Assembly (NCBI GenBank): GCA_910585235.1 | Contig: CAJUCM010000003.1 | Coordinates: 47,880-111,879 of the forward strand | Direction of reading: 5' to 3' | Source: an uncultured Christensenella sp. | Lineage (GTDB): Bacteria; Bacillota; Clostridia; Christensenellales; Borkfalkiaceae | Length of the DNA: 64,000 bases | Shown here: piece after piece, positions 8,724 through 17,221 of the stretch | Numbering within the stretch: the first letter of the stretch is position 1 | Layout of the letters: each line of letters starts with the position of its first letter | Position numbers and translations under genes: made by a program | Notes under the pieces: generated by a model | Seen by the model: the letters and a program-made list of their open reading frames with translations, nothing else | Told to the model about the DNA's origin: nothing | The model's database searches: none

Positions 8724-9413
8724 TTATCCGATTTGCACGAGCTGAAAGCGAAGTTTATCGCAGGAGGTAAGGTAGTATTCGATCCCGTTCTTCTCCGATT
8801 TCAGCGGATAGTACCCCGCCCCGTGCAGATGCCCGAACACAACCTTTGAAACCCCCTTCTCCTCGAAGAGATCGGTGAAGAGCGTATCCTCTTTTTTAAT
8901 GCCCGTGGGGGGATAGTGCATGAGAACGATCAGCTCGTCCCCCTCGGCAAGAATTTTTTCCGCATCTTTGAACGCAAGGCGGAACCGCTCCGCTTCGCGC
9001 AGATACAGCGTCATATCGTGTTCGGAGAAGTCCGCGCTTCCGGGGCACGCCCATCCGCGGGAACCCGCGATCACATATTTCCCGATCTTTACGCAGTCGT
9101 TCTGCAAAAACGTACAGTCGGGCGCGCCCGCTCTGACGCGGGAGATCCCGTTCCACCAATAGTCGTGATTCCCCCGAACGAACACTTTGCGCCCTTTGAG
9201 CGCGGAGACCGCGCGCACGTCGAACAGCCCCTCTTCGATTTTCATTCCCCAGGAAGTATCTCCGCCGATAAGAACAACGTCGTCGTCATCGACTTTTTCC
9301 TGCCAGTCGGCTTTGATTTTATCGAAATGCCCTTCCCAGCCGGGACCGAACATATCCATCGGTTTATCCGCCAGCCCGGAAAGGTGAAGATCGCTTATCG
9401 CAAACAGTTTCAT
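8724..9413 (-). CDS. Calcineurin-like metallophosphoesterase
   Basis: A 229-residue cytosolic phosphoesterase with all five metal-site blocks: ISDLHLS (Asp-x-His), IGGDTSWG, VRGNHDYWW, VLMHYPP and FGHLHG. The substrate is unknown; proteins of this group (COG1768-like) are usually called predicted phosphohydrolases. The start at 9413 is set by the first block, which begins within 10 residues of the start in this family. There is no ribosome site, only six T between the TATAAT box and the ATG, so the mRNA is predicted to be leaderless. It has no terminator of its own visible; the pyr promoter begins just after its stop. Confidence 0.85.
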   Translation of the reverse strand: MKLFAISDLHLSGLADKPMDMFGPGWEGHFDKIKADWQEKVDDDDVVLIGGDTSWGMKIEEGLFDVRAVSALKGRKVFVRGNHDYWWNGISRVRAGAPDCTFLQNDCVKIGKYVIAGSRGWACPGSADFSEHDMTLYLREAERFRLAFKDAEKILAEGDELIVLMHYPPTGIKKEDTLFTDLFEEKGVSKVVFGHLHGAGYYPLKSEKNGIEYYLTSCDKLRFQLVQIG

Positions 9414-9419
9414 AAAAAA

Positions 9420-9448
9420 ATTATAACACGCCAAAGGGCAGAAGTCAA
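9420..9448 (-). promoter_or_regulatory. Phosphoesterase promoter, predicted leaderless
   Basis: TTGACT (9443-9448), 17 bp, TATAAT (9420-9425), then six T and the ATG. The start site should fall on the A of the start codon. Confidence 0.75.
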
Positions 9449-9526
9449 TCGATTCAAAGCGCCGCCGTTCAGGGCACACGCGCCCGCCCCGAATCAAAAA
9501 TTATTTGTCAATTTTCGGTCAAACCG

Positions 9527-9555
9527 TTTACTTTTTATCTTTGATATGTTACAAT
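9527..9555 (+). promoter_or_regulatory. Promoter of the structured RNA and BspA-like gene
   Basis: TTTACT (9527-9532), 17 bp, TACAAT (9550-9555). The expected start, 7 nt on, is G9562, exactly the first base of the long inverted repeat. Confidence 0.7.
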
Positions 9556-9561
9556 GAACGT

Positions 9562-9695
9562 GCGACAATACTCAATTTTTTTCCGAAACCCTGCGTTTTG
9601 GTTTTTTTTGCGTATGCAATGGGATAATATCGGTAGTTTATACGGTATCGCACCCATTACAGCATTAAACGCAGGTAATGATTGAGTAGTGTCGC
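9562..9695 (+). ncRNA. Long rod-like structured RNA in the leader of the BspA-like gene; family not recognised
   Basis: The 355-bp gap before the 9769 gene holds no open frame but a nested set of helices. P1: 15-base arms 9562-9576 and 9681-9695 (14 of 15 pair). P2: CCTGCGTTT/AAACGCAGG at 9590-9598 and 9667-9675, perfect. P3: ATGC plus AATGGG at 9614-9623 with CCCATT, a 3-nt bulge and GCAT at 9653-9665. The internal loop between P1 and P2 is lopsided (13 nt against 5 nt) and the 29-nt apical loop begins ATAATATCGG. The promoter start site coincides with the first P1 base. The rod with one internal bubble recalls 6S RNA, and its position recalls a riboswitch aptamer; I can match it to neither. 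Confidence 0.6.
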
Positions 9696-9699
9696 AACT

Positions 9700-9749
9700 A
9701 TGCGAGAGGTATAGGCTATATGCCGTCTCGCATGGGACGGCATTTTTTT
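9700..9749 (+). terminator. Antiterminator/terminator pair after the structured RNA
   Basis: Terminator: ATGCCGTC/GACGGCAT (9720-9727, 9736-9743) followed by six or more T. Competing hairpin: ATGCGAGAGGTATA (9700-9713) pairs with TATGCC (9719-9724) and TCTCGCAT (9726-9733), 14 bp with one bulge, and fully sequesters the left terminator arm. The ribosome site AGGAGG of the next gene lies just downstream at about 9756. Confidence 0.65.
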
Positions 9750-9768
9750 ATTTTAGGAGGGTTTCAGA

Positions 9769-11673
9769 ATGAAACGCAAAATCTATCTCACTCTACTTGC
9801 ACTGATCTGTGCGCTCTGCTGTGCTTTCGCTTTGATCGCCTGCGGCGATGAAAACGACGGTAACAACGGCGACGGCGGCGAAACGACGGTCTATGAAAAA
9901 ACGTCGATCGCGCACACGCCGCAGGGCGGGAGCGCGGCGGCGCATAACTGGGATCGGCAAAACCGGTGTTCCGTATGCGGATACGAACTCGAAGTCACCG
10001 ACGGTCTTGTGTACACCGAGACGGAGGGCGGATATTCCGTCGCGCTCGGAACAATGGACGGAGAGAACTTTACGGGCGCGGACGGCATTGAAAACGCAGA
10101 AGAAATCGTGATCCCCGCATACTACAACGATCAACCCGTAGTACATATCGGCGACTATAATACGAACTGTTTCTGGGCGGGTTCTTTCAAGACGCTCACC
10201 GTTCCCAATACGATACGTTCGGCGGACGATTATGCTTTTTATTACTGCGGAAATCTGGAAACGGTATATTTGGGCTGCAACGTTTTTAACGGAATGTTTT
10301 ACGAAGTCAGAACGCTGAAAAACGTCTATCTGTCGCCCGACATTACTAAAATCGGCGAGGGCGCGTTCAAGTCCTGTTCTTCGCTGGAAAGCGCGATCAT
10401 TCCGGACAGCGTCACCGAACTTAGCAAAGAAGCCTACTATTATTGCTTCGCCGTAACAGAATTGAAGATCGGCGCAGGCGTTACGGCAATTCCCGAAAAC
10501 GCGTTTACGTCCTTACGGCACATTACGCGCGTAGAAATTCCCGCGGGCATACGCTCCGTCGGCAAAAACGCGTTTGCGCAATGCTACAAACTGGTGGAGA
10601 TATACAATCTTTCATCGGTGGAAATCGCAATCGGCGACGAAAGCGCGGACGGGTGCAAAGCGGGCGACTATGCGCTGAATATTTTTACCGCAACTTCGGG
10701 CGCCGCCGGAACGTTCTTTGAAGAGAACGGATTTGAATTTTACAGGATCGCCGACGACGTGAGCCTGATCGGTTACAGCGGTTCCGAAGAAATAACCGCT
10801 CTGCCCGCAAGCGTAAACGGCGGGAATTACAAAATCCACGCGCACGCGCTTGCCCATGCGCCCGTCACCGATCTGGAAATCGGCGCAGGGGTCACCGAAA
10901 TCGGGCAGTACGCTTTTTCGGGCTCGGAAACTTTGCAATCCGTTAAAATCGGCGACAGCGTTACCGAGATTCCCGCCGGCGCGTTTTCAGGGTGTCCGTC
11001 GCTCAATTCCGTAGAGCTCGGCAAAAAAGTGCAGACGGTGAATTCTTCCGCCTTTTTGAATTGCGGTTCGTTATTCGAGATAGGCAACTTTTCCGAGACG
11101 CTCGAAGTAACGGGTAAAATCGGCGGTATGCCGAATATGCCGTTGAATATTTACACTGCGCCCGAAGGAAAAGGCCGTTTTGCAACGGTCGGAGAATTCG
11201 TATTTTATTCGTTCGGCGACAGAAATCTGCTTTGCAAATACAACGGCGAAGCTACCGCGCTGACCTTACCTGCGGATTTTAAGGGAGGAACATACGAAAT
11301 TGCGCCGGCAACTTTCAAAAATTCTTCGCTCGAATCCGTCACGATCGGCAACGGCGTTACGGAGATCGGAGAACAGGCTTTTTATTACTGTTCCAAACTC
11401 ACGCAGGTGACGCTTGGCAATTCGCTTGTCACGATCGGAAATTCCGCCTTCTTCGGATGCACAAGTCTGGAAAGCATTACCGTTCCCAAGAGCGTCACTT
11501 CCATCAAAACAAAAGCGTTTTACGGGAGCGGGCTGAAAACCGCGATTCTTGAAACCCCCACGGGTTGGAAAAAAAACGGCACCGCAACGGCAGTCGATTT
11601 TTCCGACGCGACGAAAGCCGCGACCACGCTTACAAATTCCGCCGCCCGCAACACGTATTGGACAAGAGGTTAA
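9769..11673 (+). CDS. BspA-like leucine-rich-repeat surface lipoprotein
   Basis: A 634-residue exported lipoprotein. The signal peptide ends in LIAC with Cys25 as the lipid site, then comes a Gly/Asn/Asp-rich linker, a short HNWDRQNRCSVCGYE segment with a CxxC pair, and many LRR_5/BspA repeats of about 23 residues, seen as VTEIGEQAFYYCSKLTQV or VTEIPAGAFSGCPSLNSV. Such repeats mediate surface contact in BspA of Tannerella and are common in gut Firmicutes; the ligand here is unknown. ATG 9769 follows AGGAGGGTTTCAGA. Expression is likely controlled by the RNA switch directly upstream. A strong terminator follows. Confidence 0.85.
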   Translation: MKRKIYLTLLALICALCCAFALIACGDENDGNNGDGGETTVYEKTSIAHTPQGGSAAAHNWDRQNRCSVCGYELEVTDGLVYTETEGGYSVALGTMDGENFTGADGIENAEEIVIPAYYNDQPVVHIGDYNTNCFWAGSFKTLTVPNTIRSADDYAFYYCGNLETVYLGCNVFNGMFYEVRTLKNVYLSPDITKIGEGAFKSCSSLESAIIPDSVTELSKEAYYYCFAVTELKIGAGVTAIPENAFTSLRHITRVEIPAGIRSVGKNAFAQCYKLVEIYNLSSVEIAIGDESADGCKAGDYALNIFTATSGAAGTFFEENGFEFYRIADDVSLIGYSGSEEITALPASVNGGNYKIHAHALAHAPVTDLEIGAGVTEIGQYAFSGSETLQSVKIGDSVTEIPAGAFSGCPSLNSVELGKKVQTVNSSAFLNCGSLFEIGNFSETLEVTGKIGGMPNMPLNIYTAPEGKGRFATVGEFVFYSFGDRNLLCKYNGEATALTLPADFKGGTYEIAPATFKNSSLESVTIGNGVTEIGEQAFYYCSKLTQVTLGNSLVTIGNSAFFGCTSLESITVPKSVTSIKTKAFYGSGLKTAILETPTGWKKNGTATAVDFSDATKAATTLTNSAARNTYWTRG

Positions 11674-11687
11674 AATAGCAAAATAAA

Positions 11688-11710
11688 ATGCGCCCGACGA
11701 TCGGGCGCAT
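11688..11710 (+). terminator. Bidirectional terminator between convergent genes
   Basis: ATGCGCCCGA/TCGGGCGCAT with a 3-nt loop, flanked by T7 on the plus strand and an A-rich run on the other side. It serves the BspA-like gene and the seven-gene cluster arriving on the minus strand. Confidence 0.85.
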
Positions 11711-11729
11711 TTTTTTGTTTGGATTTTTG

Positions 11730-13448
11730 TTAAAATTCGCTATCATCCATGGCTTCCGCATCGTACCTGCGGTACATTTCGCGGTACGTCTCCATGTCGG
11801 AATAGAGCGCGCGGAGCATTTCCATGTATTTGATCCTGTCCTCGGCAAGCTGTGCGTCCGCACGGAGAAGCGCCTTGTAGTTGCAGTATTTGACGCGCAC
11901 GCCGAGCCCCGCAAGCACAAGCCCCGCGACGACGCACACGGCGAGCAGAACGATATTCCACGGGTTAGGGATATATGCGGACAGGAAATTGCACACGATC
12001 CCCGCGGCGACGAGGATCGCGCCGAAGATAACCAACAGATAAAAATTCGTATCTTTGATCGCGGCTTTGGTTCTTTGGCAACGGTCGGTAAGAAATTTTT
12101 CGACGTTCTCTTCGTCCCCGTCCGCGTTATCGAGCGCCGTCTTTGCGGAGTATTCCCCGATATGCACGGAGAGTTTTTCGGCATACTTGCTCCTGTAAGA
12201 CTTCACATATTCGCGGTAGGCGCGCCGATAGCTCGCTCTGAATTTTTCATAGGAAAACGCGGCGATCTCTTTTTTGCCCGCAAAGCGTTCGCTCTCCGTC
12301 AGCCATTTGAAGAGACATTCCTCCACGTCGAGATCGGAAACGAGCCTGACGTCCTCTTTGACTTTGAGTTCCATAGCGTCCTCCAAAACGCCCTTCGCCT
12401 CGATGATTTTCTCCTGATAGGAAATTTTATCCCTGATCTCGTCCGACTTGGGAGAACGGCAGTATTCCACGGCTTCGTCGAGCATATCCGAATAGAACTG
12501 CGCGCGCGCCCCGTCGGAACTTCCGCCGACCAGTTTGCGAAGATACGCGGCGACCGCCCCGTTGTTCATGGCGCCGAAGAGCGCCCCGTCGAGCGACGCG
12601 CACTCTTCGACGTGCTGTTCGATATACTTGAATTTCGGCGGACGCGTCTTCATGACCTCCACATACCCGGCGGAAATTTTAGAGACGAACGGCGTTTTGT
12701 CGCCGTCGGAGATGTTATCGATCCCAAGATAGGCGCGGAGCTTTTCCGCGCCCCGATCCCGATCGCAGAGCGCAATGACCGCCAAAAGACGCGAAAATTT
12801 CTCCTCGCTGCCGACGAGCGGAACCGCCACAAGACGGTCGATCCAGTAATTCTTTTCCGCCTCGTCGCCGCGGCGGAGCGCGATCAGAAAGTACACCCAA
12901 CAGCTTCTGCGCTCGTCGAGCTTCAACGCCTCTTCGCGAGCGCGGTCGGCGGCTTCCGTCTCCCCGCGCTTGCGCAGTTGCAGATCCATCATGACGTGGC
13001 TTAAAAAGAAGTACTGCGTTTTCAGATACTGCTTTTCCGCCTGTTCCGCGATCGTCTCTTCCGAGGCAAGATTTTTCAGTTCGTTATCCACCATGGCGAC
13101 GAGCATTTTACGCACGTTCTTTTCGCCGTCCTGATGATAGCGCAGTTCGTTTTTCAGTCCGCGGATGGTTTTATACGCGTTTTCCATGTTCTTGTAGCGT
13201 TCCATCATGCCGCGTATTTCGTCCTGCTTGCGGCTGACGCCGTGCAGGATCTCGTCGTCCGATCTGATCGTCTTGGCGCCCCCTTCCAGCGTTCCGATCG
13301 CGGCGTCCTTCATGGCGGCGACGTCGCGGTGCGCGGTGTTCACGGAGGAGACCATCATATTGATCTCGCTTTTCAGCTGAGCATTTTCGTTCCTGATCTG
13401 GTTGACTTTGCTCCGCATTGCATTGACGTCACTTTGCGTAACACTCAT
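11730..13448 (-). CDS. Coiled-coil protein with two C-terminal membrane helices (cluster paralogue C)
   Basis: A 572-residue protein of no family known to me. Residues 1-110 form heptad-rich coiled coil, about 140-440 are helical with TPR-like character, and two membrane helices lie at about 469-490 and 498-518, followed by a charged helical tail. It shares two blocks with the proteins at 15572 and 17222: a helical block ending in LDERRSCWVYFLIALRRGDE (about 177-196), and EIRDKISYQEKIIEAKG (about 337-353). It is the last gene of the cluster; its start overlaps the AAA ATPase stop, with GGAGG inside the end of that gene. A membrane scaffold or effector worked on by the ATPase is inference. Confidence 0.7.
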   Translation of the reverse strand: MSVTQSDVNAMRSKVNQIRNENAQLKSEINMMVSSVNTAHRDVAAMKDAAIGTLEGGAKTIRSDDEILHGVSRKQDEIRGMMERYKNMENAYKTIRGLKNELRYHQDGEKNVRKMLVAMVDNELKNLASEETIAEQAEKQYLKTQYFFLSHVMMDLQLRKRGETEAADRAREEALKLDERRSCWVYFLIALRRGDEAEKNYWIDRLVAVPLVGSEEKFSRLLAVIALCDRDRGAEKLRAYLGIDNISDGDKTPFVSKISAGYVEVMKTRPPKFKYIEQHVEECASLDGALFGAMNNGAVAAYLRKLVGGSSDGARAQFYSDMLDEAVEYCRSPKSDEIRDKISYQEKIIEAKGVLEDAMELKVKEDVRLVSDLDVEECLFKWLTESERFAGKKEIAAFSYEKFRASYRRAYREYVKSYRSKYAEKLSVHIGEYSAKTALDNADGDEENVEKFLTDRCQRTKAAIKDTNFYLLVIFGAILVAAGIVCNFLSAYIPNPWNIVLLAVCVVAGLVLAGLGVRVKYCNYKALLRADAQLAEDRIKYMEMLRALYSDMETYREMYRRYDAEAMDDSEF

Positions 13449-14932
13449 TTTTTACCTCCGTTCCCCGACGCGGGGACCGCGCTCGTACTGCCCCATTCGC
13501 GCAACTCCCCGATCAGTTCTTTTTTCGTGGCAAGCATGCTCACCGTCTGTTTGAACGCCGCGGCAAGCTCCTCGAACGAACCCGTTTTTCCGCTCATGTA
13601 TTCCTCTTCCGCAACGCTCTTGACCGCGGCTTCGATGTCCGCATAGGAGAACCCCTCGGACAGTGCGACGAGCCGCTCCGTCTGTTCTTGGTTCAGCGGG
13701 AAAGAGAGGCAGAGTTCCGCATACAGCCCGATCGCGCTCGCGCGCTCCTCCCCGTCGGGCAGATCGACGAAAAAGGTCTCGTTGAATCTTCCCTTGCGGA
13801 AGAGTTCGGGCGGAAGTTTGGAAATATCGTTTGCCGTAGCAACGAGGAACACCCGATCCGAATTTTCCTGCAACCAAAAGAGAAGTCCGCCTAAGATACG
13901 CTTCGTCGTATCGTTGTCGCCTCCGCTGTAAAGCTCCTTTTCGATCTCGTCGATCCAGACGACGCAGGGACTTACACTGCCGATATAGTCGAGCGAGAGC
14001 CTGAGATTTTTTTCGCTTTCGCCCACGTATTTATCGAACAGCGCGCCGATGTCGAAGCGGTACAGCGGCAAACGCCACCTGTCCGCAATGAGCTTTGCGG
14101 AGAGCGATTTTCCGCAACCGGGAACGCCGACCATGAGGATCCCGCGCGGAGGACTGATGTATTTTTTGTCGAGCGCGTCCTTGGGCGCAAAGAAAATTTT
14201 CTCTTTCCGCGCCAGCCACCTCTTGACCCCGTCGAGCCCCGCAACGTGCACGTCCCCTACGTCCACGCGGGAAACGGCGGCGTTCTTGCCGAACAGCTTA
14301 TCTTTCTGCATTGCGACCGCGCACAGATTTTCGTAGGTGAACCCGCCCGAAAGTTTATAGGCGTAATTCATGACGATATTCAACTGCAAAGCGGTGTAGC
14401 CCGAAAGCACCGTGGCGGTCTGGGGGATTTTGCTCTTATCAAGCGTTTTGATCTTATGATGGGCGATAAATCCCGCAATCTGCTTTTCGCGCTCCTTCTG
14501 CGTCGGCAGATCGAGTTTGATAAACATTCCGAGTCTTCCCAAGCCCCGCCATACGGGATCGGACGTGACGACGACGATCGAACTTTTTCTGTCGGAGGCA
14601 AGCCTCACGAGCGCGGACATCTTTCTGGAAAACGAATTGTCCGTATCCAGATAGCGCACGTCGCCGAGCGCAAAGCACTGCCCGCTCTTCTTTTTCAGCT
14701 TCTCCTCGATATAGACGAGCGGTTCGCGCGATTCCGCGCTCCTCTCCTCCCGTCTCAGCTCGATAAAGCCGTCGGTATCGGTATAAAATTCCAGTTCACT
14801 GCCGAGCTCTTCCGCCGCGTCTTTGAGCGCCGAACGCGCCCTGTCCCGTTCCGCCGTCATCAGCACGACGAGCGGGGTTCGCGCCGCGATACAGGCGGTA
14901 AGCTCTTTCACTGTCTGCAAATAATTACTCAT
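13445..14932 (-). CDS. Ycf46-type AAA+ ATPase
   Basis: A 495-residue ATPase. The N-terminal half (1-240) is a degenerate domain without a P-loop. The AAA+ module has IxPPRGILMVGVPGCGKS-type Walker A (Lys275), Walker B VVWIDEIEK (Asp328, Glu329), sensor-1 Asn368 in VATAND, and arginine fingers in ELFRKGRFNETFFVDLP. This layout and wording match the Ycf46 family, whose cellular role is poorly defined. No protease or nuclease domain is attached, so it probably remodels a partner encoded nearby. No ribosome site is visible before ATG 14932, 6 bp after the previous stop, so it may depend on translational coupling. Confidence 0.85.
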   Translation of the reverse strand: MSNYLQTVKELTACIAARTPLVVLMTAERDRARSALKDAAEELGSELEFYTDTDGFIELRREERSAESREPLVYIEEKLKKKSGQCFALGDVRYLDTDNSFSRKMSALVRLASDRKSSIVVVTSDPVWRGLGRLGMFIKLDLPTQKEREKQIAGFIAHHKIKTLDKSKIPQTATVLSGYTALQLNIVMNYAYKLSGGFTYENLCAVAMQKDKLFGKNAAVSRVDVGDVHVAGLDGVKRWLARKEKIFFAPKDALDKKYISPPRGILMVGVPGCGKSLSAKLIADRWRLPLYRFDIGALFDKYVGESEKNLRLSLDYIGSVSPCVVWIDEIEKELYSGGDNDTTKRILGGLLFWLQENSDRVFLVATANDISKLPPELFRKGRFNETFFVDLPDGEERASAIGLYAELCLSFPLNQEQTERLVALSEGFSYADIEAAVKSVAEEEYMSGKTGSFEELAAAFKQTVSMLATKKELIGELREWGSTSAVPASGNGGKK

Positions 14933-14938
14933 AATTCA

Positions 14939-15376
14939 CTATGCCGTTTTTTTAAGCCCCGCCGCGCTTTCCAGCGCGGAGAGATGATATACAATGTCTG
15001 CGTTTTCGTTCTCGACGGAAATTTCGATCTTGCCGACGAAATCCCCGACCAGCGTGCGGATATATTCCTCGATCCTGTCCGCGTCCGCCTTTCGGATAAA
15101 GCCGAGCTCTCTGAAAAAATACATGTTCGCGACGGTATCCGTGAGAACTTCGAGCCTGTAAAGACTTTCGACAAGTTCGTCCGTTCCCTCTTCAAACAGG
15201 GCGAGTGACGCTTTGAGATTGCGCTCCACGCATTCGCCGATCAGCGCGATCAGCGAGGCATAGTCGCATTTTTTCAACTTGCCCCGTTTGAGATATTCCG
15301 CTTTCTCGCCCGTGAGCCTGCCCGAAAGCGCCTCTTCCCACTGCTCCGCCTTAGAGGGTCCCTTCTTCCGCCTCAT
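14939..15376 (-). CDS. Hypothetical 145-residue helical protein in the AAA/TIR-like cluster
   Basis: Not recognised. Soluble and charged, with a basic N-terminus (MRRKKGPSK), predicted helices through VESLYRLEVLTDTVANMYFF, and a strand GKIEISVENENADIVYHL near the C-terminus. It has no signal or membrane segment. It sits 4 bp after the 55-residue gene and 6 bp before the ATPase, so it is part of one operon and is probably a partner or adaptor of the ATPase; that is inference from position. Confidence 0.65.
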   Translation of the reverse strand: MRRKKGPSKAEQWEEALSGRLTGEKAEYLKRGKLKKCDYASLIALIGECVERNLKASLALFEEGTDELVESLYRLEVLTDTVANMYFFRELGFIRKADADRIEEYIRTLVGDFVGKIEISVENENADIVYHLSALESAAGLKKTA

Positions 15377-15380
15377 GATC

Positions 15381-15548
15381 TCAGTCCTTATATTTTGCGG
15401 GAGGCATGATGCTCCACTTGGGGAGTTTCTTTTTCAGCTCGTTGAGCTGTTCCGTGGAGAGCACGTTCGCGCCCTCTTCGCCGATAAACATCGAGAAATC
15501 GAACTCCTCTTTTTCCCTGTTCTTTTCCGTATTTTCGTTTTCCGTCAT
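15381..15548 (-). CDS. Small acidic 55-residue protein in the AAA/TIR-like cluster
   Basis: Reads MTENENTEKNREKEEFDFSM and ends with KLPKWSIMPPAKYKD. I translated it directly because it is short. ATG 15548 has GGAGAATTGAGGAA upstream, and the stop is 4 bp before the next gene. An acidic disordered N-terminus followed by one amphipathic helix and a Pro-rich tail suggests a peptide adaptor. No family known. Confidence 0.6.
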   Translation of the reverse strand: MTENENTEKNREKEEFDFSMFIGEEGANVLSTEQLNELKKKLPKWSIMPPAKYKD

Positions 15549-15571
15549 TTCCTCAATTCTCCTTACCTGTA

Positions 15572-17221
15572 TTATAAATTATCGATCGCTTTCAGGACCT
15601 CGTCCTTCAAGTCAAGTTCTTTTCCGATCACGGCGCGGTAATTGTCGATTTCGTCAAGACATTTATCGAGTATTTTCTGCGCCTTTGCGATCCGTGCGGG
15701 GAATGTTCTCACTTTGAGCAGGGTCGTGATCAAAACGATCAGAAAGAATACGAGAAAGAGTACGGGTCCCGCGATATATCCGATAAAGAACAGCTCCTCT
15801 TCCAAAGACTGCATGATCATGCCGACCGCGCAGCCCGCGATCAGGAACACGAGCGCAAGCACAGAAAGAATGATATTCCGTTTGGTAAAGACCACCTCTT
15901 TGGAGCGCGCCTCCATGAATCTGTCGTGAATGTTCTTTTTGACCGCCTCCCGATCCTTTCCGTCGGTGACGTCCGACCACAGGTCGATACCGAGTTTGAA
16001 GTTTTCGGGGATCTCCGTTCTGATCTCGCGGTCGTAAGCTCTGACCGCCTCCTTGAACCAACCGCCCGTCTTCTGCATGGCAAACTTCTGAACGCTGATA
16101 TCCTCGCCCTCCGGATAGACCGCCCAGCGGAATATCTGCTTACTGATATTGGAATTGGATTCGTTAAAGGTCTCCATGTACTGCGCGTATTCTTTTTTCG
16201 CCGCCTCTACGTCCCCTTCGTGCTCCATGATGAGCTTATAGAGCTTCTGCTCGTTTCTCAGTTGCAGTTCCTCTTCGTCGTAGTTGTTTACGAGATCGTC
16301 GAGCAGTTTGTCGATCTTTGCGACAAAGTCCCCCGTCCCGTTCACGACGGGCGCGTTCTCCAATGTTTTAATGCGTTTCAACGCGGACCCGTAGCGGCTC
16401 GCGCTCTCGTAGGACGCTTGCAGTTCGTCGAGATTCGAGCAGTGATCGTACAGCGTTCCGCAGGGGATCTCCGCCTTGCCGACGGGCAGCGTCCGCACAT
16501 ATTTACAGTAGCTCTCCGTCAGCTCCTCCGACATCTCTTTTTCCGCGCCGATCTCGTTGACCCATCTGTCCATCGTCATCTGGACAAAGCTGTCGAGCTG
16601 AACGTCCCGTCCGAATACGCCGTAGATATACGCCTGGATCAGAAGCGCGGTTTCGCGCGGGGGATGCAGGCTGTCAACCGCGCCGAAAAACTCGTACAGC
16701 CAGGAGCGCGCCGCGATGTGGTCGCCGAAGCGCAGGTTCAACAGACAGAAGAAGAGCGAAGCGCGGGAAGCGTCGCGGCGGAGCGCTTCGCTAACGGCGT
16801 TTTCGCACAGCTCCTTATTGTCCTGCACCCAGGCGCTGATCGCGATGAACGCATAGCTCAGCCAGTAACGCGAAGAGGACATCCAAAGTTCCTCGCTCAG
16901 TTTTGCGATCGTGGAACCGCGGGCAAGGTTAATATCGAAGTCCTTGATGACGCCGAGGACCGAACGGCGGGTCTGGATATAACTGTTGAGCTGTTCGTTG
17001 ATCCGCTGTTCGAGCTGTAAAACGTTCTCGTGCGCAAGCTGTTTTTCCTCGCCCTCGATGATCATTTTCCGCAACTGCGTCATCTTCTGATCGACGTTGT
17101 TGACCGTCGAGTCGATCTTATTGAGCGCGGCGTTCATTTTATCCGCCTGCGTCTTGACCCCGCTTGCAAACGCGTTCGCCGTACTGTTGAGCGCGCTGAC
17201 TAATTGAGACGTACTTGCCAT
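15572..17221 (-). CDS. Coiled-coil protein with two C-terminal membrane helices (cluster paralogue B)
   Basis: A 549-residue unknown. Residues 1-110 are coiled coil (KIDSTVNNVDQKMTQLRKM), 115-440 helical, with membrane helices at about 450-470 and 478-502 and a short helical tail. Its block RYWLSYAFIAISAWVQDNKE...ASLFFCLLNLRFGD (118-166, gap mine) aligns with the protein at 17222 with many identities, and NYDEEELQLRNEQKLYKLI matches the second shared block. The start directly abuts the stop of the 17222 gene. No enzyme motif is visible. Confidence 0.7.
   Translation of the reverse strand: MASTSQLVSALNSTANAFASGVKTQADKMNAALNKIDSTVNNVDQKMTQLRKMIIEGEEKQLAHENVLQLEQRINEQLNSYIQTRRSVLGVIKDFDINLARGSTIAKLSEELWMSSSRYWLSYAFIAISAWVQDNKELCENAVSEALRRDASRASLFFCLLNLRFGDHIAARSWLYEFFGAVDSLHPPRETALLIQAYIYGVFGRDVQLDSFVQMTMDRWVNEIGAEKEMSEELTESYCKYVRTLPVGKAEIPCGTLYDHCSNLDELQASYESASRYGSALKRIKTLENAPVVNGTGDFVAKIDKLLDDLVNNYDEEELQLRNEQKLYKLIMEHEGDVEAAKKEYAQYMETFNESNSNISKQIFRWAVYPEGEDISVQKFAMQKTGGWFKEAVRAYDREIRTEIPENFKLGIDLWSDVTDGKDREAVKKNIHDRFMEARSKEVVFTKRNIILSVLALVFLIAGCAVGMIMQSLEEELFFIGYIAGPVLFLVFFLIVLITTLLKVRTFPARIAKAQKILDKCLDEIDNYRAVIGKELDLKDEVLKAIDNL

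Noticed and set aside
9562..9695. Miniature inverted-repeat transposable element
   Set aside because: The 15-base inverted ends suggested one, but no target duplication is seen, and the nested inner helices and the start site on the first base fit a transcribed RNA better.
9562..9749. 6S RNA as a firm call
   Set aside because: Length and rod shape fit, but the bubble lacks recognisable conserved 6S sequence and the terminator/antiterminator pair plus a gene in cis fit a leader better.
11688..13004. 438-residue plus-strand frame opposite a cluster gene
   Set aside because: Starts within the terminator and mirrors the codon structure of the minus-strand coiled-coil gene.
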